A stretch of 64,000 bases of DNA from Burkholderia sp. Ax-1724. Its GTDB lineage: Bacteria > Pseudomonadota > Gammaproteobacteria > Burkholderiales > Burkholderiaceae. The stretch lies in the NCBI RefSeq assembly GCF_011752995.1, contig NZ_VWWL01000015.1, positions 124,001 to 188,000 on the forward strand. Reading direction: 5' to 3'. Both the position numbers and the translations under genes were made by a program. The first letter of the stretch is position 1. Every line of letters begins with the position of its first letter. Under the pieces are notes generated by a model. The model saw only the letters and a list, made by a program, of their open reading frames with translations. It was not told the origin of the DNA and searched no databases. This document shows positions 34,376 to 42,437 of the stretch, in pieces.

Positions 34376-35283
34376 GCTTTTTTCTCCTTTGCTCCGTCGA
34401 ACAGCCGGACGCCGCCCGACACGTCGCCGATCGCATCGACGACCCGATTGCTGATCACATCTCCATAGCCGAGCGCGGTGCCGAGCCCGAAGCTCGCGAG
34501 CGGCCCCGCCGCGTTCAGCGACATCACACCGAGTTCGCGCACGCGATCGACGTACAGCACGACGTCCTTCGTCATGAGCTTGCCGGTCAGGCCACCTTCG
34601 AGATAATCGCCGTCGACGATTTTCGGAAAACGGTTGAGCGTCGCGAAGTTGACACCACTGCTACTGTTCAGCACATCGAGCAGCAGGTGCAGGTCGAGCC
34701 CGGCCTTCTTGCCCGCCACCATCACCTCGGCACTCGCAGCCAGGCTCACTGCGTTCAGGAAGTTGTTGAGCAGCTTGGTCGTGTGACCGGCGCCGCTCCC
34801 GCCCATGTATGCGACCTTCGAGCTGATCGGCCCGAACGCCCATTGCAGTTCGGCAACCGCTTCGGCCTCGCCGCCCACCATCAGCGTCAGCGTGCCCTTC
34901 TCGGCTGCGGCCGCGCCACCCGAAATACCCGCGTCGACGTAACGCACGCCGCGCTCGGCGAAGCGCTTCGCGAGGCGGATCGTCGAACTCGCGGCGGCCG
35001 TGCTCAGATCGACGACGATCTGTCCGGCGCGGCAATGCGCGAGCACACCGTCCTCGCCTTCGACGACCGCTTCGACCACCTTGCTGTCAGGCAGCGACAG
35101 CATCACGACGTCCGCGTAGCCGACCACTTCGCGCAGCGTGCCGGCAGCCTGCGCGCCGGCTGCTTCGACGCGCTCCCGCGCCGTGTCGTAACCGAGCACC
35201 GCGATGCCCGCGCCAACGAGGCGCTGCGCCATGCGTCCGCCCATGTTGCCGAGGCCGATAAAACCTACCCTTTCCTTGTTCAT
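34372..35283 (-). CDS. NAD(P)-dependent beta-hydroxyacid dehydrogenase (3-HIBDH family), paralogue 1
   Basis: Oxidoreductase of 303 aa from ATG at 35283. The N-terminal Rossmann motif is RVGFIGLGNMGGRMAQRLVGAG. Substrate-binding VDAGISGGAAAAEKGTLTLMVGG lies near residue 120. The catalytic lysine is in GGSGAGHTTKLLNNFLNAV near 170. This family oxidises 3-hydroxyisobutyrate, tartronate semialdehyde, D-glycerate-type and related hydroxy acids. It lies 24 bases after an MFS gene. Two further paralogues lie at 38687 and 39984; the three differ enough to suggest different steps or stereochemistry. Confidence 0.87.
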   Translation of the reverse strand: MNKERVGFIGLGNMGGRMAQRLVGAGIAVLGYDTARERVEAAGAQAAGTLREVVGYADVVMLSLPDSKVVEAVVEGEDGVLAHCRAGQIVVDLSTAAASSTIRLAKRFAERGVRYVDAGISGGAAAAEKGTLTLMVGGEAEAVAELQWAFGPISSKVAYMGGSGAGHTTKLLNNFLNAVSLAASAEVMVAGKKAGLDLHLLLDVLNSSSGVNFATLNRFPKIVDGDYLEGGLTGKLMTKDVVLYVDRVRELGVMSLNAAGPLASFGLGTALGYGDVISNRVVDAIGDVSGGVRLFDGAKEKKA

Positions 35284-35307
35284 GACTTCCGTTCCTCTGC
35301 TTCGCAA

Positions 35308-36657
35308 TTAGAAATCGACATCTTTCGTTTCCGGACCCATCATCGCGCCGATCATGCCGAGCAGCCCGCCCACGCACAGCAGCACGACCGACGTGAGCCG
35401 CAGCGGCATGAACGCGCCGAGCCAGTTCATATAGAACGCGTAGAACGACGGGATGATGACCGAGAGGCTGAAGCCGACGCCGAAGCCGGTCGCGCGCACG
35501 TCCGTCACGAACCGCTCGTTGATGTACGTGACGATCACGCCCCACGGCGACGTGACGAGCACCGCGAGTACGCAGGTCAGCAGCATGATGGCCGGCAACG
35601 ACAGTCCGTCCACGTTCGCGAGCACGTACAGCAGCACGGCGCCGAGCGTGGCGATCAGCGGACCGACGATCACGAAGAAGCGACGTCGTCCGATACGCTG
35701 CGCGACCAGACCCGAGGCGATGTAGCTGAAAAACAGCACGAAGTACGTGAGCATCAGCGTGGCGGTCATCTGGAAGCCGGTCAGGTGCAGCGTCTTCACG
35801 AGCAGCCCCGTGGGCAGGAAGATCGTAATGATGTTCTGCGTGAGCCAGAAGCCCGTCATCATCACCAGCACCTGCAGCAGGTTGCGCCCGCTCTTGCCGC
35901 GCAGCAGATCGGAAAGCGGCAGTTTTTCGGTGACCGTCGGCTTGTCGGCGGCCTCGCTCTTCCAGACTTCCGATTCGGCGACCTTGCGCACGTAGTACAT
36001 CGCGAGCAGGCCCGCGAGCGCCGCACCGAGCACAAACGGAATGCGCCAGCCCCATTGCGCGTACGGCGAATTCATGCCGCTCAGCGGAAAGAGCGCGAAC
36101 ATCAGCATCGCAACGAGGTTGATCGTCACGTACGCGGCCGGAAATCCGGCAATGATGAAGCCGCCGACGAAACCACGCTGCTCCTTCTTCGCATACTCGA
36201 TCGCGAGCGGCATCGCACCGGTGTAGCCGCCGCCGAGAAAGATCCCGTCGACGAACCGCAGCAGCACCAGCAGCCAGTACGACGCGATGCCGATGTGCTG
36301 ATAGCCAGGCAGAAGCGCGATCAGCAACGTCACCACGCCGAAGCCCGACACCGACCAGATCGAGGCCTTGCGACGCCCGATGCGGTCCGCGATCATGCCG
36401 AACAGCAGCGAGCCGACCGGCCGTCCGAGCAGCGTCGTGATGAACACCAGCGATGCGAGAATCGCCTCCATGCCCGCCGACAGATGCGGCGGCTGAAAAT
36501 AGCCGAGTACGGGCGAAAGCACCACCACCGGCAAATAGATATCGAACATGTCGATGAATTCGGAAAAGAACGCGCCCTTGATCGCGTTGCGTCTCTTCGT
36601 TTCGATCGACTGTTCGCCCTCCGACTCTACGACGTCATGCGCAGTCAGCGCTTTCAT
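35308..36657 (-). CDS. MFS transporter, metabolite:H+ symporter type
   Basis: Inner-membrane symporter, 449 aa from ATG at 36657 (GGAGACAGCC upstream). AFFSEFIDMFDIYLPVVVLS in helix 1 and GMIADRIGRRKASIWSVSGFG after helix 2 are typical of the ShiA/ProP/KgtP (sugar_tr/MHS) subgroup of MFS. FLGGGYTGAMPLAIEYAKKEQRGFVGG follows at helix 4-5. It lies between a CMD-like gene and a beta-hydroxyacid dehydrogenase, so it probably imports an organic acid used by the cluster. A second, different MFS carrier opens the same run at 43853. Confidence 0.86.
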   Translation of the reverse strand: MKALTAHDVVESEGEQSIETKRRNAIKGAFFSEFIDMFDIYLPVVVLSPVLGYFQPPHLSAGMEAILASLVFITTLLGRPVGSLLFGMIADRIGRRKASIWSVSGFGVVTLLIALLPGYQHIGIASYWLLVLLRFVDGIFLGGGYTGAMPLAIEYAKKEQRGFVGGFIIAGFPAAYVTINLVAMLMFALFPLSGMNSPYAQWGWRIPFVLGAALAGLLAMYYVRKVAESEVWKSEAADKPTVTEKLPLSDLLRGKSGRNLLQVLVMMTGFWLTQNIITIFLPTGLLVKTLHLTGFQMTATLMLTYFVLFFSYIASGLVAQRIGRRRFFVIVGPLIATLGAVLLYVLANVDGLSLPAIMLLTCVLAVLVTSPWGVIVTYINERFVTDVRATGFGVGFSLSVIIPSFYAFYMNWLGAFMPLRLTSVVLLCVGGLLGMIGAMMGPETKDVDF

Positions 36658-36742
36658 GGCTGTCTCCATTCGTTATGCGCACCGCGCGCGGTGCGGGTTC
36701 TCCCTGCGTTACCCCGTGGCTTTCGTGTGCTTTTTTGCCGGA

Positions 36743-37138
36743 TCAGGAAGCCGCCGCTTCGGCTTCGTATGCCTTGATCGCCTCGCTCGCGACGCGAAAC
36801 GCCGCCAGCGCGAGCGGCGCGCCGCAATACGCAGCCGCCTGCATCAGCACCGCGCGGATCTCTTCCTTCGTCACGCCATTGCGCAGCGCGCCCTTTACAT
36901 GCACCGCCAGCTCGTGGTGCTGGCTCATCGCGGTGAGCATGCCGAGGTTCAGCATGCTGCGCGTCTTGAACGACAGCGTCGGGTCGCCCCAGATGTCGCC
37001 CCAGCAGCTTTCGGTGACGAACTTCTGCATCGGCCGGTTGAAGTCGTCGGCATTCGCCCACGATTTCTCGACGTGCGCGGCGCCGAGCACTTCCTTGCGG
37101 TTGTTGAAGCCTTTGTTGAAACGGTCGTTGGTATCCAT
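36743..37138 (-). CDS. Carboxymuconolactone decarboxylase-family protein (PcaC-like)
   Basis: Single-domain CMD protein (131 aa), near the size of PcaC. It starts MDTNDRFNKGFNNRKEVLGAAHVEKSWANADDFNRP, the PcaC-type N terminus with the conserved E-V-LG-HV residues. The core is FKTRSMLNLGMLTAMSQHHELAVHVKGALRNGVTKEEIRAVL (about residues 56-97). The HHELAVH histidines are the proposed active site. It has no CxxC. It follows the aldehyde dehydrogenase gene by 82 bases. True 4-carboxymuconolactone decarboxylase is possible, but no other pca genes are adjacent. Confidence 0.83.
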   Translation of the reverse strand: MDTNDRFNKGFNNRKEVLGAAHVEKSWANADDFNRPMQKFVTESCWGDIWGDPTLSFKTRSMLNLGMLTAMSQHHELAVHVKGALRNGVTKEEIRAVLMQAAAYCGAPLALAAFRVASEAIKAYEAEAAAS

Positions 37139-37220
37139 CGCGATTCCTCAGTAATTCAGACTGTTTTTAAAACGGTGCGCCAGGCAGGCATGATGCGAAC
37201 CGGTCTGCGCGCGGAAATTT

Positions 37221-38651
37221 TCACTCTGCGCCGTAACCGACCATCGCCTTGGTTTCCAGGTATTCGCGCAAGCCGGCTTCGCCCCACTCGCGCCCGTTGC
37301 CCGAGCGCTTATAGCCGCCGAAAGGCGCCTGGAAATCGGCGGGCGGGTAATTCAGATGTACGCCGCCCGCGCGCAACGCGCGGCCCACCTTGCGCGCACG
37401 CGCGAGATCGGCGGATTGCACGTAGGCCGCGAGACCGTAGTCGGTGCCGTTCGCGATCGCGATCGCCTCTTCTTCCGAGTCGTAGGGAATCATCGACAGC
37501 ACCGGCCCGAAGATCTCCTCGCGCGCGATCGTCATGTGCGGCGCGACATCGGCGAACACTGTCGGGCGCGCATAGTAGCCCGCGTCGATGCCGTCCGGCC
37601 GTCCGATGCCGCCCGTGACGAGGCGCGCGCCTTCGTCGATACCGGTCTGGATCAGCGCCTGCACACGCTTGAACTGACTCGCGTTGACAAGCGGGCCGAG
37701 CTGCGTCGCCGGATCGTCGGTCGGGCCGGTGCGATACGCCTGCGCCGCGTGCTTCGCGATCTGCGCCGCGTCGTTCATCAGATGACGCGGCACCAGCATG
37801 CGCGTCGGGATCGAACACGACTGGCCCGAATTCGTAAAGCACGCTGCCACGCCGCGTGTAACCGCCTGTTCGAGATCGACGTCGTCGAGCAGGAGGTTGG
37901 CGGACTTGCCGCCGAGTTCCTGCGCGACGCGCTTCACGGTCTCGGCCGCCGATTGTGCGACCAGCACGCCCGCGCGCGTCGAGCCGGTAAACGACACCAT
38001 GTCGATGTCCGGATGACTCGCAATCGCCGCGCCGACACCCGGACCATCGCCATTGACGAGATTGAACACGCCGGCGGGCACGCCCGCGTCATGCAGCACT
38101 TCCGCGAACGCCAGCGCGCTGAGCGGCGAATACTCGCTCGGCTTGAGCACCATCGTGCAGCCCGCGGCCAGCGCCGGGGCGATCTTCACGACGATCTGAT
38201 TGATCGGCCAGTTCCACGGCGTGATGAGTCCGCAGACGCCGATCGGTTCCAGCACGACACGCGTATTGCCGCGCTGTTCCTCGAATTCGAAACGCTCGAG
38301 CACCTCGATCAATGCGTTCAGATGCGCCGGTCCGCGCGCGGCCTGACCGTTGCGCGCAAACGTGATCGGCGCACCCATTTCGCGGCGCATCAATTCGGCG
38401 AATTCGTCGTAACGACGTTCGTAGACGGCGACGACGCGCTTGAGCAACGCCACCCGCTCGGCCACGCTGGTCGCGGACCACGCCGGAAATGCGCGGCGCG
38501 CGGCGGCGACCGCGCGATCGACATCGGCCGCGTTGCCGAGCGCAAGCTTGTCGAAGACCTTTTCCGTCGATGGATCGACGAGGTCGAACCAGACGGCGGA
38601 CGCGGGTTCGACCCACTGTCCGTCGATATAGAACTGTGCAGCATGTGACAT
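37221..38651 (-). CDS. Aldehyde dehydrogenase (NAD(P)+)
   Basis: ALDH-superfamily enzyme, 476 aa from ATG at 38651 (GGAG upstream); the frame is open further upstream but there it reads antisense to nothing and overlaps the next gene. The motif PWNWPINQIVVKIAPALAAG lies near residue 150. The general-base Glu is in QELGGKSANLL near 247 and the catalytic Cys in FTNSGQSCSIPTRM near 281. EEIFGPVLSMI lies near 375 and FGGYKRSGNGRE near 450. It probably oxidises a pathway aldehyde or semialdehyde to the acid. It lies 35 bases after a beta-hydroxyacid dehydrogenase, whose product could be that semialdehyde. Confidence 0.9.
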   Translation of the reverse strand: MSHAAQFYIDGQWVEPASAVWFDLVDPSTEKVFDKLALGNAADVDRAVAAARRAFPAWSATSVAERVALLKRVVAVYERRYDEFAELMRREMGAPITFARNGQAARGPAHLNALIEVLERFEFEEQRGNTRVVLEPIGVCGLITPWNWPINQIVVKIAPALAAGCTMVLKPSEYSPLSALAFAEVLHDAGVPAGVFNLVNGDGPGVGAAIASHPDIDMVSFTGSTRAGVLVAQSAAETVKRVAQELGGKSANLLLDDVDLEQAVTRGVAACFTNSGQSCSIPTRMLVPRHLMNDAAQIAKHAAQAYRTGPTDDPATQLGPLVNASQFKRVQALIQTGIDEGARLVTGGIGRPDGIDAGYYARPTVFADVAPHMTIAREEIFGPVLSMIPYDSEEEAIAIANGTDYGLAAYVQSADLARARKVGRALRAGGVHLNYPPADFQAPFGGYKRSGNGREWGEAGLREYLETKAMVGYGAE

Positions 38652-38686
38652 GACAGGCTCCAGAATCGGTGAATCGGAAGGCGGCC

Positions 38687-39565
38687 TCAGGAAGCCGCGC
38701 CTGGCAACAGCCGGTACATTTCGGTGTGATCGGTCACGGGCGTCGACTGCTGTGCCGCTTCGTTCCACACCTCGATGCAGGCCGTGCCAAATGTCATCGG
38801 ATGGCCGACCGCCTGCGCGAGCGCATACGCGATCTTCAGATCCTTGTTCATCAACTGCAGCGCGAAGCCCCACGCAAACGTGCCGCTCAGCATGAACTGC
38901 TTGACCTTGTTTTCCGACGTATTGCTGCGCCCCGACGACGCGTTGAGCACGTCTGTCATCACGGCCGGCTCGATGCCGAAACGGCTCGCGATCTGCAGCG
39001 CCTCGACCGTCGCGGTCAGTCCCGCCGCCGACACATAATTGTTGAGCGCCTTGGCCGCATGACCGGCGCCCGCGCCGCCGATATGCAGCACGCTCGCGCC
39101 CATCGCATCGAGCAACGCCTTGCAGCGCGCAAGCACCTGCGCGTCGCCGCCGACGAGAATCGCGAGCGAGCCCTCCTTCGCGCGCTTGACGCCGCCCGAC
39201 ACCGGCGCATCGAGATACGCAAGGCCGCGCGCTTCGAGCGTCCTGCCGAGTTCGCGCGAGCGCTCCGGTTCCGACGAACTCATGTCGATGACGACAGCGC
39301 CCCGCGCGAGTTTCGCGGCCCAACCGTCGCCGAGCACCACGGCCTCGACAATCGCCGAGTTCGGCAGCATCGTGATCAATGCATCGAGCGATGCCGCGTT
39401 GTCGTCATTCAGACGCTGCGCACCGGTTTGCTCGGCGAGCGCGGCGGCGCGTGCGGCGTCAGCGTCGGCGATGAACAGTTCGAAGCCGGCTCTGCACAGG
39501 CACTGCACCATCGGCGCGCCCATCATGCCGAGACCGACGAAACCGATCCGCTTGAGTTGTGTCAT
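38687..39565 (-). CDS. NAD(P)-dependent beta-hydroxyacid dehydrogenase (3-HIBDH family), paralogue 2
   Basis: Oxidoreductase of 292 aa. It has RIGFVGLGMMGAPMVQCLCRAGFELF at the N terminus, YLDAPVSGGVKRAKEGSLAILVGGD near residue 115, and the catalytic lysine in GGAGAGHAAKALNNYVSAA near 168. The C-terminal helix bundle has FAWGFALQLMNKDLKIAYALAQ, as expected for 3-hydroxyisobutyrate dehydrogenases. Being directly before the aldehyde dehydrogenase gene, it probably makes the aldehyde which that enzyme oxidises. The gene before it (NIPSNAP) ends 13 bases upstream. Confidence 0.88.
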   Translation of the reverse strand: MTQLKRIGFVGLGMMGAPMVQCLCRAGFELFIADADAARAAALAEQTGAQRLNDDNAASLDALITMLPNSAIVEAVVLGDGWAAKLARGAVVIDMSSSEPERSRELGRTLEARGLAYLDAPVSGGVKRAKEGSLAILVGGDAQVLARCKALLDAMGASVLHIGGAGAGHAAKALNNYVSAAGLTATVEALQIASRFGIEPAVMTDVLNASSGRSNTSENKVKQFMLSGTFAWGFALQLMNKDLKIAYALAQAVGHPMTFGTACIEVWNEAAQQSTPVTDHTEMYRLLPGAAS

Positions 39566-39578
39566 TGCGAGACCTCGT

Positions 39579-39905
39579 CTAGCGCAGCGCCGAGAATGCG
39601 GTCGGCGTCAGAAAATGATTTTCGATACGCTCGACGATCGGCTTCTCGGCTTCCGTCGCCGCGCGTTTGACGATCCAGTCGGGGTCGGACTGGAACGCGT
39701 TCCACTTCTGCTCGCGCTCGGCGAGACTTTCCCACTTGAGCATGTAGGTCAGCGCGTGGTTGCTCGGTCCGATCAACGTGGTCCAGAAACCGAGCTGCTC
39801 GATGCCGTATTTTTCGAAAAAGCCGAGCGTGGTCGACGTGAAGCGATCGAGCAGTGCCGGCAAGCGCGTCGGCGCGCAGTGGTAAATACGCATTTCAACG
39901 ATCAT
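39579..39905 (-). CDS. NIPSNAP-family protein
   Basis: Small protein (108 aa) of the NIPSNAP dimeric alpha/beta-barrel fold. It has MIVEMRIYHCAPTRLPALLDRF at the N terminus and GFWTTLIGPSNHALTYMLKWESLAEREQKWNAFQSDPDW, the conserved family core. It lies between two beta-hydroxyacid dehydrogenase genes. Bacterial NIPSNAP proteins are frequent in catabolic operons without a firmly established role; an isomerase or lactone-binding role is possible but not shown. Confidence 0.83.
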   Translation of the reverse strand: MIVEMRIYHCAPTRLPALLDRFTSTTLGFFEKYGIEQLGFWTTLIGPSNHALTYMLKWESLAEREQKWNAFQSDPDWIVKRAATEAEKPIVERIENHFLTPTAFSALR

Positions 39906-39983
39906 GAATAACCCCTGTTTGATCCGGTACGATGGGCCGGAAGTCCGGCCAGATGCCTGTTTGCGGAAGTGATTGCGAGGCGC

Positions 39984-40895
39984 TCAGTCGGCGAGCCCCT
40001 CCGACGACGACCAGCGCTCGACGTATTTGACGAGTTCGGTCATGTCACGCTTCGCGCCGTCCTGCATCGCCGCGTAGTTCCACACCTGACGCGCGACGCT
40101 GCCGACCCACATCGGCACGCCGAGCGCCTGGCATTCGTCCACCGCGAGGCCGATGTCCTTGCACACGCTGCCGACCGGAAAACCGAAATCGAAGCCGTGT
40201 GTCAGCACGTGTTTCGGGAATTTGTCCATCGTCGCGCCGTTCTTGCCGCTGCCCGAATTGATCACGGACATCATCACTTCGGGATCGAGGCCGCCGCGCA
40301 TGCCGGCAACGAACGCTTCCGACGTGATCGCAAAAGCAGTCGACGACAACATGTTGTTGAGCAGCTTCAGCAACTGTCCCTGCCCTGGCTGATCGCCGAC
40401 GACGAACACCTTGCCGAACACGTCGAACAGCGCGCGAACCTCGTCGAGCGCGGCCGGCTTGCCCGCCGTCATGATCGCCAGCGTGCCTTTCTTCGCGCCC
40501 GCAGCGCCGCCGCTTACCGGCGCGTCGACGGTTTCGATGCCCTTCGCGAGCAGAGCGTCGGCCACTTCCCTTTCGATGCGCGAACCGACCGTCGACAGAT
40601 CGACGAGAATCTTCACCGCGCTACCTTCGATCAGGCCGCCGTCGCCGAGCGCCACCGCCTTGAAAATCGCCGGCGTCGGCAAGCTCGTGAAAACGACGCG
40701 CGCGGTGTCGGCCACTTCGCGCACCGACTTCGCCGCGCGCGCGCCGATCGCCGCGAGTTCCGCGACCGCCTGTTCATCGCGATCGAACACGACGAGCGTA
40801 TGCCCCGCTTCGATCAAACGGCGCGCCATCGGCCGCCCCATCACACCTACGCCGATAAAACCGATCTGCTTGCTGCTTTGTTCGCTGCCTGACAT
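39984..40895 (-). CDS. NAD(P)-dependent beta-hydroxyacid dehydrogenase (3-HIBDH family), paralogue 3
   Basis: Oxidoreductase of 303 aa from ATG at 40895 (GAGGATAG upstream; an ATG at 40907 is also in frame). IGFIGVGVMGRPMARRLIEAG is the Rossmann start. VDAPVSGGAAGAKKGTLAIMTAG lies near residue 120 and the catalytic lysine is in GDQPGQGQLLKLLNNMLSS near 172. Here GQGQ replaces the GAGH of the other two copies, a difference in the active-site loop that may mean a distinct substrate. It follows the MmgE/PrpD gene by 39 bases. Confidence 0.87.
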   Translation of the reverse strand: MSGSEQSSKQIGFIGVGVMGRPMARRLIEAGHTLVVFDRDEQAVAELAAIGARAAKSVREVADTARVVFTSLPTPAIFKAVALGDGGLIEGSAVKILVDLSTVGSRIEREVADALLAKGIETVDAPVSGGAAGAKKGTLAIMTAGKPAALDEVRALFDVFGKVFVVGDQPGQGQLLKLLNNMLSSTAFAITSEAFVAGMRGGLDPEVMMSVINSGSGKNGATMDKFPKHVLTHGFDFGFPVGSVCKDIGLAVDECQALGVPMWVGSVARQVWNYAAMQDGAKRDMTELVKYVERWSSSEGLAD

Positions 40896-40934
40896 GACTA
40901 TCCTCATCCGTTGAAAATCGATCGATCGCGCTAC

Positions 40935-42326
40935 TCAGTTCGCGCACGCTAGTTTCATCAGCACCGCCGCATCCGCTTCGCCGTCGAAACGCCACAGCGT
41001 ATCGATCAGCGGTTGCGGTGCGACCCCCGAGCCGCCGTATGCGGCAAGTTCATGCAGCTTCGCCGCGAGTTCGACGTCGGCGAGTGGCGCGGCGAGACTG
41101 CCGCGCGCCGCCTGAATACGCCGCGATATCGTGTCGCCCGAGCGCAGCACGACAGCGACCTGAGCCGACTCGACCGGCCACGACGGATCGTCGATGAAAC
41201 GCAAGCGCGCGCCGAATGCGCGCAGCGACGGATCGCCCACTGCGCTATCGCTAAACTGCGCGAGGCCGGCCTTGCCCGTCGCGAGCGCGACGGCCACCGC
41301 GTGCTGCGCGCTGACCTGCGATTCGCGACCGCTGCGCACAGCGGGCCGGTCGGTACGTTCGCGCAGCAGCGGATGGCCCGTCAGCTCGACCCGTTCGACA
41401 TCGTCAAGGCTCCAATGCGCATCGCGACGCAGATCGAGACACGCGTCGATCACCGGGTTCAACACCACGCCGCACGGATACGGCTTGTAGGTATTCGACA
41501 GCAGCGACCATTCGAGCCCGAGACCGTCGGTCAGTGCCTCGATCTTCGGCTGCGCGGCCGTGACGCGCAGAAAACCGCGCGTGCCTTCGAGCGGCGCATC
41601 GGGACCGGAAAAATCGTCGGCGGCGAGCAGCGCCGACAGCAGGCCGTTACGTGCCGCATTGCCTACGCTGATGCTCTTCGACATCGTGCCCAGCGTCTCG
41701 ACGAGACCGCCCGCCTGCGCGGATGCATTGCCGAGCGCCCACGCGATCTGCCGCGCGTTCAGGCCCAGTACCTTGGCCACGGCGGCGGCCGCGCCGAACA
41801 CGCCGCACGTCGACGTGATGTGCCAGCCGCGTTGATAGTGCTCCGGCGAAACCGCGTTACCGATGCGGCACTCCACCTCGACGCCGAGCACGAACGCGAG
41901 CAGCAGTGCTTCGCCCGTCATCGGCCGTGTTTGAGCGAGCGCTAACAGCGCAGCGGCGACCGGCGCGCTCGGATGAATGATGGTCGGGATATGCGTGTCG
42001 TCAAAATCGAACACGTTTGCGCTCATCGCGTTGAGCGCGGCGGCGTTCAGCATGTCGAAGCGTTCGCACCGGCCGATCATGCCCGCACTGCGATCTGCGC
42101 CGAAGCGCTGGTAGACGCGCACCGCCTTGTCGAGCGTCGGATCGGTGCAGCCCGCCAGCGCGACCGCCATATAGTTGACGAGCGCGCGCTTCGCTTCGTG
42201 CCGCACTGCGGCGGGCACGTCGCGCCAGGTCGCCGCAGCACCCCATTGCGCGATGCGTTGCGTCGCATGGCCGGCGTGGCGGTTGGTGCTGCTCTGGCTG
42301 GAACTGCTCTCTGACTGTGCTGCCAT
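40935..42326 (-). CDS. MmgE/PrpD-family protein
   Basis: Protein of 463 aa in the family that holds 2-methylcitrate dehydratase, iminodisuccinate epimerase and cis-aconitate decarboxylase. Marks are AVALAGCTDPTLDKAVRVYQRFG, NVFDFDDTHIPTIIHPSAPVAAALLAL near residue 108 and KSISVGNAARNGLLSALLA near 210. SNTYKPYPCGVVLNPVIDACLDL near 280 carries the lysine-tyrosine active-site segment. It probably catalyses a (de)hydration, epimerisation or decarboxylation of a tricarboxylate-like acid. No prpB or prpC neighbours are present, so methylcitrate metabolism is unlikely. It is second in the operon after an MFS carrier. Confidence 0.86.
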   Translation of the reverse strand: MAAQSESSSSQSSTNRHAGHATQRIAQWGAAATWRDVPAAVRHEAKRALVNYMAVALAGCTDPTLDKAVRVYQRFGADRSAGMIGRCERFDMLNAAALNAMSANVFDFDDTHIPTIIHPSAPVAAALLALAQTRPMTGEALLLAFVLGVEVECRIGNAVSPEHYQRGWHITSTCGVFGAAAAVAKVLGLNARQIAWALGNASAQAGGLVETLGTMSKSISVGNAARNGLLSALLAADDFSGPDAPLEGTRGFLRVTAAQPKIEALTDGLGLEWSLLSNTYKPYPCGVVLNPVIDACLDLRRDAHWSLDDVERVELTGHPLLRERTDRPAVRSGRESQVSAQHAVAVALATGKAGLAQFSDSAVGDPSLRAFGARLRFIDDPSWPVESAQVAVVLRSGDTISRRIQAARGSLAAPLADVELAAKLHELAAYGGSGVAPQPLIDTLWRFDGEADAAVLMKLACAN

Positions 42327-42437
42327 GGGCGGATTTGTCCTCTACAGTGTGGCGCTTTCGCCGGATCTTTCGCGGAGCATGCGGATGAGCCCGCACAATG
42401 CGATCCGGTCTGCTCTGATGGATAACACCGCTGTCCT

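Noticed and set aside
34342..36777. Open frame of over 800 codons on the plus strand
   Set aside because: Lies fully opposite a dehydrogenase and an MFS transporter, with composition dominated by Arg/His/Glu repeats; no domain recognisable.
37221..39323. Apparent N-terminal extension of the aldehyde dehydrogenase
   Set aside because: The extension overlaps the beta-hydroxyacid dehydrogenase gene and lacks homology; the ATG at 38651 has a good ribosome site.
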